From the NCBI GenBank assembly GCA_016742125.1, contig JACVCM010000039.1, forward strand, positions 1 to 25,880: 25,880 nucleotides of DNA, written 5' to 3'. Made by a program: the position numbers and the translations under genes. This document shows positions 15,497-23,237 of this stretch, one piece after another; the stretch's first letter is position 1; every line of letters starts with the position of its first letter. Under the pieces are notes generated by a model. That model worked only from the letters and a program-made list of their open reading frames with translations. It was not told where the DNA came from and did no database searches. Origin of the DNA: Sphingomonadaceae bacterium (GTDB lineage Bacteria; Pseudomonadota; Alphaproteobacteria; Sphingomonadales; Sphingomonadaceae).

Positions 15497-16660
15497 ATGA
15501 CAAGCATGACATTAGACTTCGCCCTTGGCGAAAATGCCGAGATGATCCGCGATACGACGCAGCGTTTCGCAACCGAAAAAATTTCACCGCTCGCCAGCAA
15601 AATCGATGCGGACGACTGGTTCCCGCGTAACGAACTTTGGCCCGCAATGGGGGAGCTTGGACTGCACGGGCTTACGGTGGATGAAGAGGATGGCGGCCTT
15701 GGTCTGGGCTATCTGGAGCATGTTATAGCGGTGGAAGAAGTCAGCCGCGCCTCGGCATCGATCGGCCTGTCCTACGGCGCACACAGCAATTTGTGCGTCA
15801 ACCAGATCCGCCGCTGGGCCTCACCCGAACAAAAGGCCAGATATCTGCCAAAACTGATCTCGGGAGAACATGTCGGCAGCCTGGCCATGTCGGAAGCAAA
15901 TGCAGGTTCCGATGTCGTTTCGATGAAGCTGAAGGCCGATGCCGTCCAGGGCGGCTACGTACTCAACGGCACCAAATTCTGGATCACCAATGCGCCCTAT
16001 GCCGATACGCTTGTGGTGTACGCCAAAACCGCTCCCGACGCCGCATCACGGGGGATCAGTGCCTTCCTGATCGAGAAGGGTGACGAAGGATTCGGCATCG
16101 GGCAAAAGATTGAAAAGGTAGGGATGCGCGGTTCGCCGACGGCTGAACTTGTGTTCGATGACTGCTTCATTCCGGAAGACCGCATCATGGGCCCGCTGCA
16201 TGGCGGAGTTGGCGTATTGATGAGCGGGCTCGATTATGAGCGGGTCGTTCTCGCCGGACTACAACTGGGGGTGATGCAGGCGTGTCTTGACGTCGTGTTG
16301 CCTTATGTCCGCGAGCGCAAGCAGTTCGGCAAAGCTATAGGCACCTTCCAGCTGATGCAGGCCAAGGTCGCCGACATGTATGTCGCACTCAATTCGGCGA
16401 GGTCTTATGTCTACAACGTCGCCAAGGCCTGCGATGCTGGCCAGACCACCCGCTTCGACGCAGCAGGAGCCATCCTGCTTGCATCCGAGAGCGCGGTAAA
16501 AGTTGCCGGAGAGGCAATTCAGGCCTTGGGCGGGGCAGGATACACCAAAGACTGGCCGGTCGAGCGTTATTGGCGTGATGCCAAACTGCTTGATATCGGC
16601 GCGGGAACAAATGAAATCCGGCGCATGTTGATTGGCCGGGAACTGATTGGAGCGGCGTGA
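15497..16660 (+). CDS. ivd: Isovaleryl-CoA dehydrogenase
   Basis: An acyl-CoA dehydrogenase of 387 residues that oxidises isovaleryl-CoA to 3-methylcrotonyl-CoA in leucine breakdown, passing electrons to ETF. General family blocks are SLAMSEANAGSDVVSMKLKA, GTKFWITNAPYADTLVVYAK and GGAGYTKDWPVERYWRDAK. The subtype is set by two features: GAGTNEIRR carries Gly where most acyl-CoA dehydrogenases have the catalytic Glu, and the base is instead in LDYERVVLAG, as in human IVD (E254). Start 15497 gives MTSMTLDFAL; 15506 is equally possible, and an upstream in-frame ATG at 15416 would add an unconserved stretch. The stop overlaps the next gene by 4 bases. No carboxylase (mccA/mccB) is in the window. 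Confidence 0.93.
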   Translation: MTSMTLDFALGENAEMIRDTTQRFATEKISPLASKIDADDWFPRNELWPAMGELGLHGLTVDEEDGGLGLGYLEHVIAVEEVSRASASIGLSYGAHSNLCVNQIRRWASPEQKARYLPKLISGEHVGSLAMSEANAGSDVVSMKLKADAVQGGYVLNGTKFWITNAPYADTLVVYAKTAPDAASRGISAFLIEKGDEGFGIGQKIEKVGMRGSPTAELVFDDCFIPEDRIMGPLHGGVGVLMSGLDYERVVLAGLQLGVMQACLDVVLPYVRERKQFGKAIGTFQLMQAKVADMYVALNSARSYVYNVAKACDAGQTTRFDAAGAILLASESAVKVAGEAIQALGGAGYTKDWPVERYWRDAKLLDIGAGTNEIRRMLIGRELIGAA

Positions 16661-16971
16661 ACGGACCTGTCGAATGGATCGCCGCTATCGGCACTATTTT
16701 CGCCGCGGCGATGGTAGCCGCCGATTATAGTCGCCGCGTGACGGGCTTTGGCTTTGTCCTGTTCTCGATCGTGTCCTGCCTCTGGGTATATTCCGGCCTT
16801 ACGGCCAAGGACGGCATGCCGCTTGCGATCCAGAACGGCGTCCTGCTGCTCATCAACCTGTTCGGCGTCTGGCAATTCCTTATCAGCCGCAGAAAAAAGC
16901 GCGAGATTGAAAAGGCCGAGGAAATTGCCGAGCAGGCAAAGCAGGAAGTTGCGCAGGAGGCAGCGGCATGA
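16657..16971 (+). CDS. Small three-helix membrane protein with coiled-coil tail, function unknown
   Basis: A 104-residue protein starting at a GTG that overlaps the ivd stop (GTGA) and ending in a 4-base overlap with the next gene. Three hydrophobic segments lie at about residues 4-22, 28-48 and 56-76. A highly charged helical tail follows, SRRKKREIEKAEEIAEQAK, rich in Glu, Lys and Ala, which probably forms a cytoplasmic coiled coil. I recognise no family beyond this layout. Its position between leucine and polyamine catabolic genes with coupled starts implies co-expression, not a known role. Confidence 0.8.
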   Translation: MNGPVEWIAAIGTIFAAAMVAADYSRRVTGFGFVLFSIVSCLWVYSGLTAKDGMPLAIQNGVLLLINLFGVWQFLISRRKKREIEKAEEIAEQAKQEVAQEAAA

Positions 16972-17702
16972 CCCGGCCGGTCCTCGGCATCATTGCCTGC
17001 AATCGCATCGTGGGAACAGAGAGTGCGCAAGCCGTCATGGATCGCTATATCCGCGCGGCGATGGCCTATGCCGATGTTGCGGCGCTGATCGTACCATCGC
17101 TGCCGGACCTGATGACTGCGGCAGAGGTGGCGCCACGACTCGATGGCATATTACTGACCGGCAGCCCGTCCAATGTGGGCACCGCTCGTTATGGTGACGA
17201 TGGGGGTGAGGGCCCGTTCGACGAGGCCAGGGACGAGATTGCGCTATCGATGGTCGACCATATGATCGAGGCACAGAGACCGGTATTCGGCATTTGCCGG
17301 GGATTTCAGGAGATCAATGTCGCGTTGGGCGGTACGCTTCGCCGCGACACCAGCGCGAGCGACGAACTCATCCCCCATCATGCTCCCGATGGTGTCGGCT
17401 TCGATGCCATGTTCGATCACCGCCATCCGGTGGACCTCGCTGATGGCGGCATTCTGGCCACTGCTTACGCCAAACCTTCGCTGGAGGTAAATTCGGTGCA
17501 CTATCAAGGTATCGGCAAGCTCGCCGAAGGCCTTGCTATCGAAGCCCGCGCACCTGATGGCCTGATTGAGGCCTACAGCGCCCGCCCCAATGGCGCGCCC
17601 TTGCTCGCGGTGCAATGGCATCCCGAATGGGGAACGGAGAACGATCCCGATGCGCAGACCTATTTCCACCTGCTCGGAAAGGCGCTAAGAGGCGAGTTAT
17701 GA
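16968..17702 (+). CDS. puuD: Gamma-glutamyl-GABA hydrolase-type class I glutamine amidotransferase
   Basis: A 244-residue peptidase C26 enzyme. The nucleophile is C110 in VFGICRGFQEINVALGG, and the His/Glu partners are H218 and E220 in VQWHPEWGTEND. VNSVHYQGIGKLAEGL is a further family block. PuuD/SpuA proteins hydrolyse gamma-glutamyl-GABA to GABA and glutamate in the glutamylated putrescine route; substrate here is inferred from family and from the SpuC-type aminotransferase next door. It overlaps the small membrane protein by 4 bases (ATGA). No SpuB/PuuA synthetase is in the window, so another gamma-glutamyl compound cannot be excluded. Confidence 0.88.
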   Translation: MTRPVLGIIACNRIVGTESAQAVMDRYIRAAMAYADVAALIVPSLPDLMTAAEVAPRLDGILLTGSPSNVGTARYGDDGGEGPFDEARDEIALSMVDHMIEAQRPVFGICRGFQEINVALGGTLRRDTSASDELIPHHAPDGVGFDAMFDHRHPVDLADGGILATAYAKPSLEVNSVHYQGIGKLAEGLAIEARAPDGLIEAYSARPNGAPLLAVQWHPEWGTENDPDAQTYFHLLGKALRGEL

Positions 17703-17796
17703 ACCGGTGCATCACCCGTTATAACCGCTACCAGGCGCGGATCGGCTTTTCGCCATGATGCTTGCGTCGACGCATTCCCTTTGATCAAGGGTTTGC

Positions 17797-17834
17797 GTCG
17801 CTCCAGCGCAGGCTGGAGCCTATCACGTCTCTCG
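17797..17834. repeat. REP-like palindromic repeat, copy A
   Basis: About 38 bases nearly identical to 19316-19353. The core GCTCCAGC (17800-17807) pairs with GCTGGAGC (17812-17819). The next part, TCACGTCT (17823-17830), is the exact reverse complement of AGACGTGA at 17863-17870, and CCCAGC-CCTT-GCTGGG follows at 17876-17891. So 17797-17891 is a compound inverted element, like paired REP sequences, in the 220-base gap before the aminotransferase gene. Confidence 0.75.
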
Positions 17835-17922
17835 TAGACCGCTGGCCTCAGTAAACACCGAAAGACGTGACGGACCCCAGCCCTTGCTGGGATGATTTAG
17901 TTCATTTTGGAGATCCAGCATC

Positions 17923-19299
17923 ATGCCCCGCAATTACGACATCGCCGAACTTCGCCGTCTCGATATCGCCCATCACCTTCCCGCCCAGGCCGACTGGCAG
18001 GAAATCGAAAATCTGGGGGGGAGCCGCATCATCACCCATGCCGAAGGCTGTTACATATATGACGGCGATGGCAATCGTATCCTCGACGGCATGGCGGGCT
18101 TGTGGTGCGTCAATGTCGGCTACGGCCGCGAGGAGCTGGTTCAGGTCGCTGCCGAGCAGATGCGGGAACTGCCATTTTACAACACCTTCTTCAAGACTGC
18201 GACACCGCCAACGGTGCTGCTTGCGGAAAAGATCGCCAGCCTGACGCAGAACCGCCTGCCACATGTCTTTTTCAATGCTTCGGGCAGCGAAGCCAATGAC
18301 ACCATCTTCCGCCTCGTACGGCAATATTGGAAGCTGAAGGGCGAACCCAGGCGCAAGACGTTTATCAGCCGCTGGAACGCCTATCATGGCTCGACGGTCG
18401 CGGGCGTCTCGCTAGGCGGCATGAAGGCCATGCATCCGATTGGCGACCTCCCTATCCCCGGCGTCGAGCATGTCCGCCAGCCTTACCAGTTCAACGAGGG
18501 CCGCGACATGACGCCGGATGCCTTCGGCAACGCCTGCGCTGAGGCGATCGAGTCCAAAATCCTCGAAGTCGGTCCCGAAAATGTCGCCGCCTTCATTGGA
18601 GAGCCGGTGCAGGGCGCGGGAGGCGTCATCATCCCGCCTGCCAATTACTGGCCGCAGGTAGAGGCAATCTGCCGCAAATATGGCATCCTAATGATATGCG
18701 ACGAGGTCATCTGCGGCTTTGGGCGCACCGGCAATATGTGGGGGCATGAAACGATGGGCGTGAAGCCCGATATCATCGCGATGGCCAAAGGGCTGTCATC
18801 CGGCTACCTCCCCATCTCTGCCGTCGCGGTGAGCGCAGACATCATCAAGGTAATGAAGACCGGTGGCGATTTCGTCCACGGTTACACCTATTCGGGCCAT
18901 CCAGTCGCTGCCGCTGTCGCGCTTCGCAATATAGAGATCATGGAACGTGAAGGACTGGTCCAAAAGGTACGGAGTGAGACGGGACCTTATCTGGCGAAGG
19001 CGTTGGCGACGTTGGACGATCATCCGCTTGTCGGTGAAACCCGCTCGATTGGTTTGCTTGGCGCGGTCGAAATTGTCGCGGACAAGGCGACTGCTGCCCG
19101 GTTTGGCGGAGCGGAAGGCACCGCTGGCCCAATGGTGCGCGACATTTGCATCCGCAACGGCCTGATGGTGCGTGGTATTCGCGACAGCATTGTCATGTGC
19201 CCACCGTTGATTATCGACACGCAGCAGATCGATGAGCTGGTCGGCATAATCCGCAAATCGCTTGACGAAGCCGAACCCAAATTGCGGGCCTTGACCTGA
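17923..19299 (+). CDS. spuC: Class III aminotransferase, putrescine/polyamine:pyruvate type
   Basis: A 458-residue PLP enzyme, cytoplasmic. LDGMAGLWCVNVGYGREEL near residue 50 and FYNTFFKTATPPTVLLAEKI are typical of the SpuC/omega-amino acid:pyruvate branch, as are FFNASGSEANDTIFRL and NAYHGSTVAGVSLGGM. The PLP aspartate is in ICDEVICGFGRTG and the Schiff-base lysine is K289 in AMAKGLSSGYLP. Pseudomonas SpuC transfers the amino group of putrescine to pyruvate, giving 4-aminobutanal; beta-alanine or other omega-amines remain possible. GGAG sits about 10 bases before the ATG. It is next to puuD and to the pot transporter, which supports a polyamine role. Confidence 0.92.
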   Translation: MPRNYDIAELRRLDIAHHLPAQADWQEIENLGGSRIITHAEGCYIYDGDGNRILDGMAGLWCVNVGYGREELVQVAAEQMRELPFYNTFFKTATPPTVLLAEKIASLTQNRLPHVFFNASGSEANDTIFRLVRQYWKLKGEPRRKTFISRWNAYHGSTVAGVSLGGMKAMHPIGDLPIPGVEHVRQPYQFNEGRDMTPDAFGNACAEAIESKILEVGPENVAAFIGEPVQGAGGVIIPPANYWPQVEAICRKYGILMICDEVICGFGRTGNMWGHETMGVKPDIIAMAKGLSSGYLPISAVAVSADIIKVMKTGGDFVHGYTYSGHPVAAAVALRNIEIMEREGLVQKVRSETGPYLAKALATLDDHPLVGETRSIGLLGAVEIVADKATAARFGGAEGTAGPMVRDICIRNGLMVRGIRDSIVMCPPLIIDTQQIDELVGIIRKSLDEAEPKLRALT

Positions 19300-19315
19300 G
19301 CCATAAGAATGAGCC

Positions 19316-19353
19316 GTCGCCCCAGCGCAGGCTGTGGCCCATCACGTCTATCG
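19316..19353. repeat. REP-like palindromic repeat, copy B
   Basis: GTCGCCCCAGCGCAGG-type element matching copy A over about 38 bases, including CAGCGCAGGCTG and ATCACGTCT. The hairpin is slightly decayed (GTGG in place of GGAG). It starts 16 bases after the aminotransferase stop in the same orientation as copy A, so the two copies form direct repeats around that gene. Confidence 0.75.
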
Positions 19354-19456
19354 GCCTAAACCGCAGGACGAGATAGGCACCAACCTGCGCTGATATGACG
19401 CGTTGAACACTTAACCAATGCTGGACAAATCCCCGTCACCCGCTACCGGAAGCGCC

Positions 19457-20248
19457 ATGCAGAAAACACTTTTACTTCCAGTCATCTTCGCGATCCTCAG
19501 CACTCCAGCGGCTGCCGCCGCCGAACCCGTCAAACCAAAACCAACATCGCCCGCTCTGACGTGCAAAACAACAGCAGCCGACGGCCTGACCTACACTGTC
19601 ATCACGTCAGGCAAGGGGGATAAGCCGGGCACGGATTCAAGGGTGAAGGTGAACTATGCGGGCTATCTAAAGGCGGATGGTAGCGAGTTCGACAAAGGCG
19701 AAGGCGCGCAGTTCAAGGTCGGCGGCGTCATCCCCGGTTTTGCCCAAGGGTTGCAACTCATGCAGCCTGGCGGCAAATATCGCCTCTGCATTCCTGCAGC
19801 GCTTGGTTATGGCGAGACAGGGACCGGGCCGATCCCGGCCAATGCCGATCTGGTATTCGAGGTAGAACTGCTATCCTTCACCACGCCGCCGCCGAAGCCG
19901 GTCATCGCGGAAGCCGACCGCGCCTGCACGCAAATGACTGCATCGGGTCTGGGCTATACACTTGTCAAGCCGGGCAACGGTCGGGCGCCAACGGACGCCG
20001 ACATGGCACTGGTCGATTTTACCGTTTTCGACGCCAAAAGCGGTGTAGTCCAGGAAATGCGCGAATGGGAAAAAATCCCGCTTAGCCAGGCAACCGCGAT
20101 CTTCGGGGAGGGCCTGAAAATGATGCAAACCGGCTCAACATATCGTTTCTGCATGCCAAAGCCCGCAGAAGCGAACGACGCAGGCCCCGAAAGCAACATC
20201 ATGGTCAGTTTACTGGACGTCAGACCCACACCGGTAGCGGAAGACTAA
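19457..20248 (+). CDS. Exported FKBP-type prolyl isomerase with a degenerate second domain
   Basis: A 263-residue protein with a signal peptide (about 1-22, ending in an Ala run), hence periplasmic or surface-associated. The first FKBP domain (about 43-141) is canonical, with VKVNYAGYLKADGSEFDKGE, FKVGGVIPGFAQGLQLMQPG, LCIPAALGYGE and DLVFEVELLSF. The second (about 164-255) repeats the plan, with GLGYTLVKPGNG, FGEGLKMMQTGSTYRFCMP and IMVSLLDV, but lacks the AxGYG loop and the aromatic pocket residues, so it is probably not catalytic. ATG 19457 is preferred over 19418 because it gives the signal peptide and has GGAAG upstream. Its stop is only 3 bases from the convergent potG stop. The role is periplasmic folding by family. 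Confidence 0.9.
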   Translation: MQKTLLLPVIFAILSTPAAAAAEPVKPKPTSPALTCKTTAADGLTYTVITSGKGDKPGTDSRVKVNYAGYLKADGSEFDKGEGAQFKVGGVIPGFAQGLQLMQPGGKYRLCIPAALGYGETGTGPIPANADLVFEVELLSFTTPPPKPVIAEADRACTQMTASGLGYTLVKPGNGRAPTDADMALVDFTVFDAKSGVVQEMREWEKIPLSQATAIFGEGLKMMQTGSTYRFCMPKPAEANDAGPESNIMVSLLDVRPTPVAED

Positions 20249-20251
20249 GCA

Positions 20252-21382
20252 TCAGCTCAACAGCACCACCGGGCTGTCTGCGCGCCAGTGCATGCTGACC
20301 TTGTCATCCCAGGTGAAATCTTCCTGATCGTGCCGTGACAAATTGGGGCGCGAAACACGGATCATCTGACCGCCTTCAAGCTGAATTTCATAAAGCGTGA
20401 TATCGCCTAGATAACTCATGCCCTTGATGGTTCCACGCGCAAGATTGTGACCTTCCGGCGCGTCCTGCGCAGCGGCTCGGATGGCTTTGCCTTCGCCGGG
20501 GACGTGGAGGTAAATCTTCTCGGGGCGAAGCGCGACCCAGACATCGGCGCCGTGCGGGCCGGTGACACCGTGGTTAAGATAGACTTTGCCAAGGCCTGGA
20601 CATTCGACTGCCGCCCGATCCGGTTCGTCTAGTGTCAGCTTGCCTTCGAAGATGTTCACCGAGCCTACAAAATCCGCTACAAAGCGATTGGCCGGATATT
20701 CGTAAAGGTCGGAGGGCGGTGCCAGTTGCGCAATCTCGCCTTTGTTTACAACAGCGATGCGGCAAGCCATCGACAGCGCCTCGTCCTGATCATGCGTCAC
20801 TGTGACGAATGTAATGCCGACTTTCTCCTGAAGTTCGCTCAATTCAAATTGCATCTGCGCCCGCAACTTGGCGTCGAGTGCGGACAGAGGCTCGTCAAGC
20901 AGCAAGACCTTTGGCCGCATCACCAGACTGCGCGCCAGCGCGACACGTTGACGCTGACCGCCCGACATCTGGTCGGGCATCCGGTCCTCGAAGCCGCCCA
21001 GCTTTACCAGCTCGAGCGCCTCCTGAACGCGCTCCCTGATCTCGGCCTTCCCGACGCCTGCAATCCGTAGGCCATAGCCGACATTGTCCGTCACATTCAT
21101 ATGGGGGAACACCGCGTAGCTCTGGAACACCATGTTGACCGGCCGTTTGTTGGGCGGGACGAGGCTCATATCCTGCCCGTCGATGATGATCTGGCCTTCG
21201 GTAGGCATTTCGAACCCTGCAATCATGCGTAGCAGGGTGGTCTTGCCGCAGCCCGAGGGTCCGAGCAGCACAAAAAACTCGCCGGCCAGGATATCGAGGC
21301 TGACATTGTCGACTGCGGTCACTTTTCCAAAACGCTTGGAAACATTTCGGATCTGGATGATGGGTTGCTTGGTTTCAGTCAT
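20252..21382 (-). CDS. potG: Polyamine ABC transporter ATPase
   Basis: A 376-residue ATPase driving putrescine/spermidine import on the cytoplasmic face. It has Walker A GPSGCGKT (41-48), Q loop VFQSYAVFPHM, signature MSGGQRQR (139-146; Met in place of the usual Leu), Walker B VLLLDE (159-164) and the switch VTHDQDEAL. A C-terminal TOBE-type regulatory domain (about 245-376) includes VALRPEKIYL. FVGSVNIFEG after the ATPase domain is characteristic of the PotG/PotA group. It is the last gene of the transporter operon, 15 bases after potI. PotG rather than PotA is chosen because the operon has the potF-H-I-G layout. Confidence 0.93.
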   Translation of the reverse strand: MTETKQPIIQIRNVSKRFGKVTAVDNVSLDILAGEFFVLLGPSGCGKTTLLRMIAGFEMPTEGQIIIDGQDMSLVPPNKRPVNMVFQSYAVFPHMNVTDNVGYGLRIAGVGKAEIRERVQEALELVKLGGFEDRMPDQMSGGQRQRVALARSLVMRPKVLLLDEPLSALDAKLRAQMQFELSELQEKVGITFVTVTHDQDEALSMACRIAVVNKGEIAQLAPPSDLYEYPANRFVADFVGSVNIFEGKLTLDEPDRAAVECPGLGKVYLNHGVTGPHGADVWVALRPEKIYLHVPGEGKAIRAAAQDAPEGHNLARGTIKGMSYLGDITLYEIQLEGGQMIRVSRPNLSRHDQEDFTWDDKVSMHWRADSPVVLLS

Positions 21383-21397
21383 GTCAGTGCTGCATTT

Positions 21398-22237
21398 CTA
21401 GTGGGTTTGGGCAATGCCCTTCACGCCCTGCAATTTCAGTGCGATGAAGGTCAGGATCACGGTAAGCACGATCAATATGGTCGAAGCAGCGTTGACCTCC
21501 GGCGTGACTGAAAAGCGGACCATCGAATAAACCTTTACCGGGAAGGTGATCGTGTCCGGCCCGCTGGTAAAAAAGGTGATAACGAAATCGTCGAGGCTGA
21601 GCGTGAAAGCGAGCAACGCGCCAGCAATCAACCCTGGCTTGATATGGGGAAGAAGGACATCGCGAAAAGCCTGCCATTCGGTCGCGCCCAGATCCTTTGC
21701 CGCCTCTTCCTCCTCCTTGTTGAAACTCGCCAGCCGCGCGCGGACAACCATGGCCACGAAGGGAAAGCAGAAAGTGATATGCGCGATGGTTATTGCCGAC
21801 AGGTTGAGCGGCCATGCAAGATCGGTCGGCCAATCGACCTTGGCAAAGAAAATGAGAAATGCGACCCCGAGGCAAATTTCAGGTACGATTATCGGCAGCG
21901 AAATCGTCCCCTCGACCAGTCCTTTAAGCGGAAAGCGGAAACGCCACAGCATCACCGCCGCGAGCGCGCCGATGACGAGGCTGACAATGGTCGCAAGGAA
22001 AGCAATGGTTAGAGAGTTGACCATCGCCTCCACAAGGCTGTCATTGTTCAGCGCTTTCTCATAATATTTGAGTGTAAAGCCCTTCCACACGACATTGCGT
22101 TTGCTGTCGTTGAAGCTGAAAATCATCAGCACAAGCAGCGGCGCATAGAGGAATAGCAGGGTCAGCCCGACCCAGCTACGCATCCACAATTTGCGGGTGT
22201 ATTCCAATGGGGCGATGGGCGCAGAGCGGCCAAACAT
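21398..22237 (-). CDS. potI: Polyamine ABC transporter permease (PotI-like)
   Basis: A 279-residue inner-membrane permease with about six membrane segments, beginning RSWVGLTLLFLYAPLLVLMI. The EAA loop that contacts the ATPase is visible as EEAAKDLGATEWQAFRDVLL and HIKPGLIAG. DDFVITFFTSGP after it is typical of PotI/PotC. Its ATG shares one base with the preceding potH stop (TGATG), so the two permeases are translationally coupled, as expected for a heterodimeric channel. No irregularity was seen. Confidence 0.94.
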   Translation of the reverse strand: MFGRSAPIAPLEYTRKLWMRSWVGLTLLFLYAPLLVLMIFSFNDSKRNVVWKGFTLKYYEKALNNDSLVEAMVNSLTIAFLATIVSLVIGALAAVMLWRFRFPLKGLVEGTISLPIIVPEICLGVAFLIFFAKVDWPTDLAWPLNLSAITIAHITFCFPFVAMVVRARLASFNKEEEEAAKDLGATEWQAFRDVLLPHIKPGLIAGALLAFTLSLDDFVITFFTSGPDTITFPVKVYSMVRFSVTPEVNAASTILIVLTVILTFIALKLQGVKGIAQTH

Positions 22238-23151
22238 CAGCGCGCCTCTTTCACTTTATTCGCCCGCATCGACTGCAATGCGATCAGGATGAACATCGCG
22301 TAGATTAACAAGAACGAAAGCGCTGCGCCGAACGGCCAGTCATTTGCGCGCTTGAATTGGCGTTCAATGACATTGGCGATCATCTGGCTGTCGGTACCGC
22401 CCATCAAGTCAGGCGTAAGATAAGCGCCCAACGCTGGAATAAGCGTGATCATCACACCCGCTACAATTCCGGGCGCGGCAAGCGGCACAACAACCTTCAT
22501 GAAGGTTTTGAAATGCCCTGCACCCAGATCCAGGCTGGCTTCAATCAAGCTCTTGTCCAGCCGGTCGAGCGCCGAATAAAGCGGCAGCACCATGAAGGGC
22601 AGATGGACATAAACCAGCCCGAGCACCACCGCGAAATTATTGTAGAGAAGCTGCACGGGTGTCCAAGCCTCCAACGGCTGCATCCCTACCAGTGTGCGAA
22701 ACCAGCTGGCGCCTTCCCAGAGCCCGCCCAGCCCTTTGTTCATATAGCCGTTGGTGCCCATCAACGCCATCAGCGCATAGGTCCTGATGAGCAGGTTGGT
22801 CCAGAACGGCAGCATGATACCAAGCAGCATCCAAGGGCGCCATTTCGGCGCGGCGAAGGTGATCGCCATCGCCACCGGAAAGCCCACTATCAGGCAGATG
22901 AGCGTGGTCAGCGCCGCAACCGCGAAGCTTTTGAGAAATATCGAAAGGTAAAGCCACTCGGTCGCGCGCTTGTAATTGTCCAGCGTTCCCGAAATATCGA
23001 TATCCGCTGGCCCCGCATTCTGGCCAAAGCTGTAGAGCCATACTATGGCCATGGGTGCCACAAAAAAGAGGATCAACCAGAAGACAGGTGCCGTCGCGAT
23101 AGCAACGAACGGTTTCTTTTGGAGCTTCCAATCTTGAAGAGCGCCTGCCAT
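22237..23151 (-). CDS. potH: Polyamine ABC transporter permease (PotH-like)
   Basis: A 304-residue permease forming the channel with PotI. The N-terminal cytoplasmic stretch is followed by a membrane segment at about residues 16-42 (VFWLILFFVAPMAIVWLYSF). About five more follow, with the EAA loop EASLDLGAGHFKTFMKVVVP and LAAPGIVAG. FWTNLLIRTYALMALMGTNG and LMGGTDSQMIANVIERQF match the PotH/PotB group. An 86-base gap with a strong hairpin repeat separates it from the binding-protein gene. The stop overlaps the potI ATG by one base. Confidence 0.94.
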   Translation of the reverse strand: MAGALQDWKLQKKPFVAIATAPVFWLILFFVAPMAIVWLYSFGQNAGPADIDISGTLDNYKRATEWLYLSIFLKSFAVAALTTLICLIVGFPVAMAITFAAPKWRPWMLLGIMLPFWTNLLIRTYALMALMGTNGYMNKGLGGLWEGASWFRTLVGMQPLEAWTPVQLLYNNFAVVLGLVYVHLPFMVLPLYSALDRLDKSLIEASLDLGAGHFKTFMKVVVPLAAPGIVAGVMITLIPALGAYLTPDLMGGTDSQMIANVIERQFKRANDWPFGAALSFLLIYAMFILIALQSMRANKVKEAR

Positions 23152-23185
23152 CTAGAATGCGCCTGCCTTTACTGCAAAAAAACTT

Positions 23186-23213
23186 CGTCGCTCCAGCGGA
23201 GGCTGGGGCGACG
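23186..23213. repeat. REP-like hairpin between potF and potH, copy C
   Basis: CGTCGCTCCAGC (23186-23197) pairs with GCTGGGGCGACG (23202-23213) over 12 positions, with one G-T wobble and a GGAG loop. It shares the GTCGCTCCAGCG core with copy A. It lies in the 86-base gap between the binding-protein stop and the permease start, with no U-run, so it is more likely an mRNA stability or attenuation element than a full terminator. Confidence 0.75.
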
Positions 23214-23237
23214 GGATTGTAGTTGGGACACCAGTCA

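Noticed and set aside
17797..23213. The three GCTCCAGC-type repeats as a CRISPR array or insertion-sequence ends
   Set aside because: They are kilobases apart with no regular spacers, cas genes or transposase; they fit dispersed REP elements.
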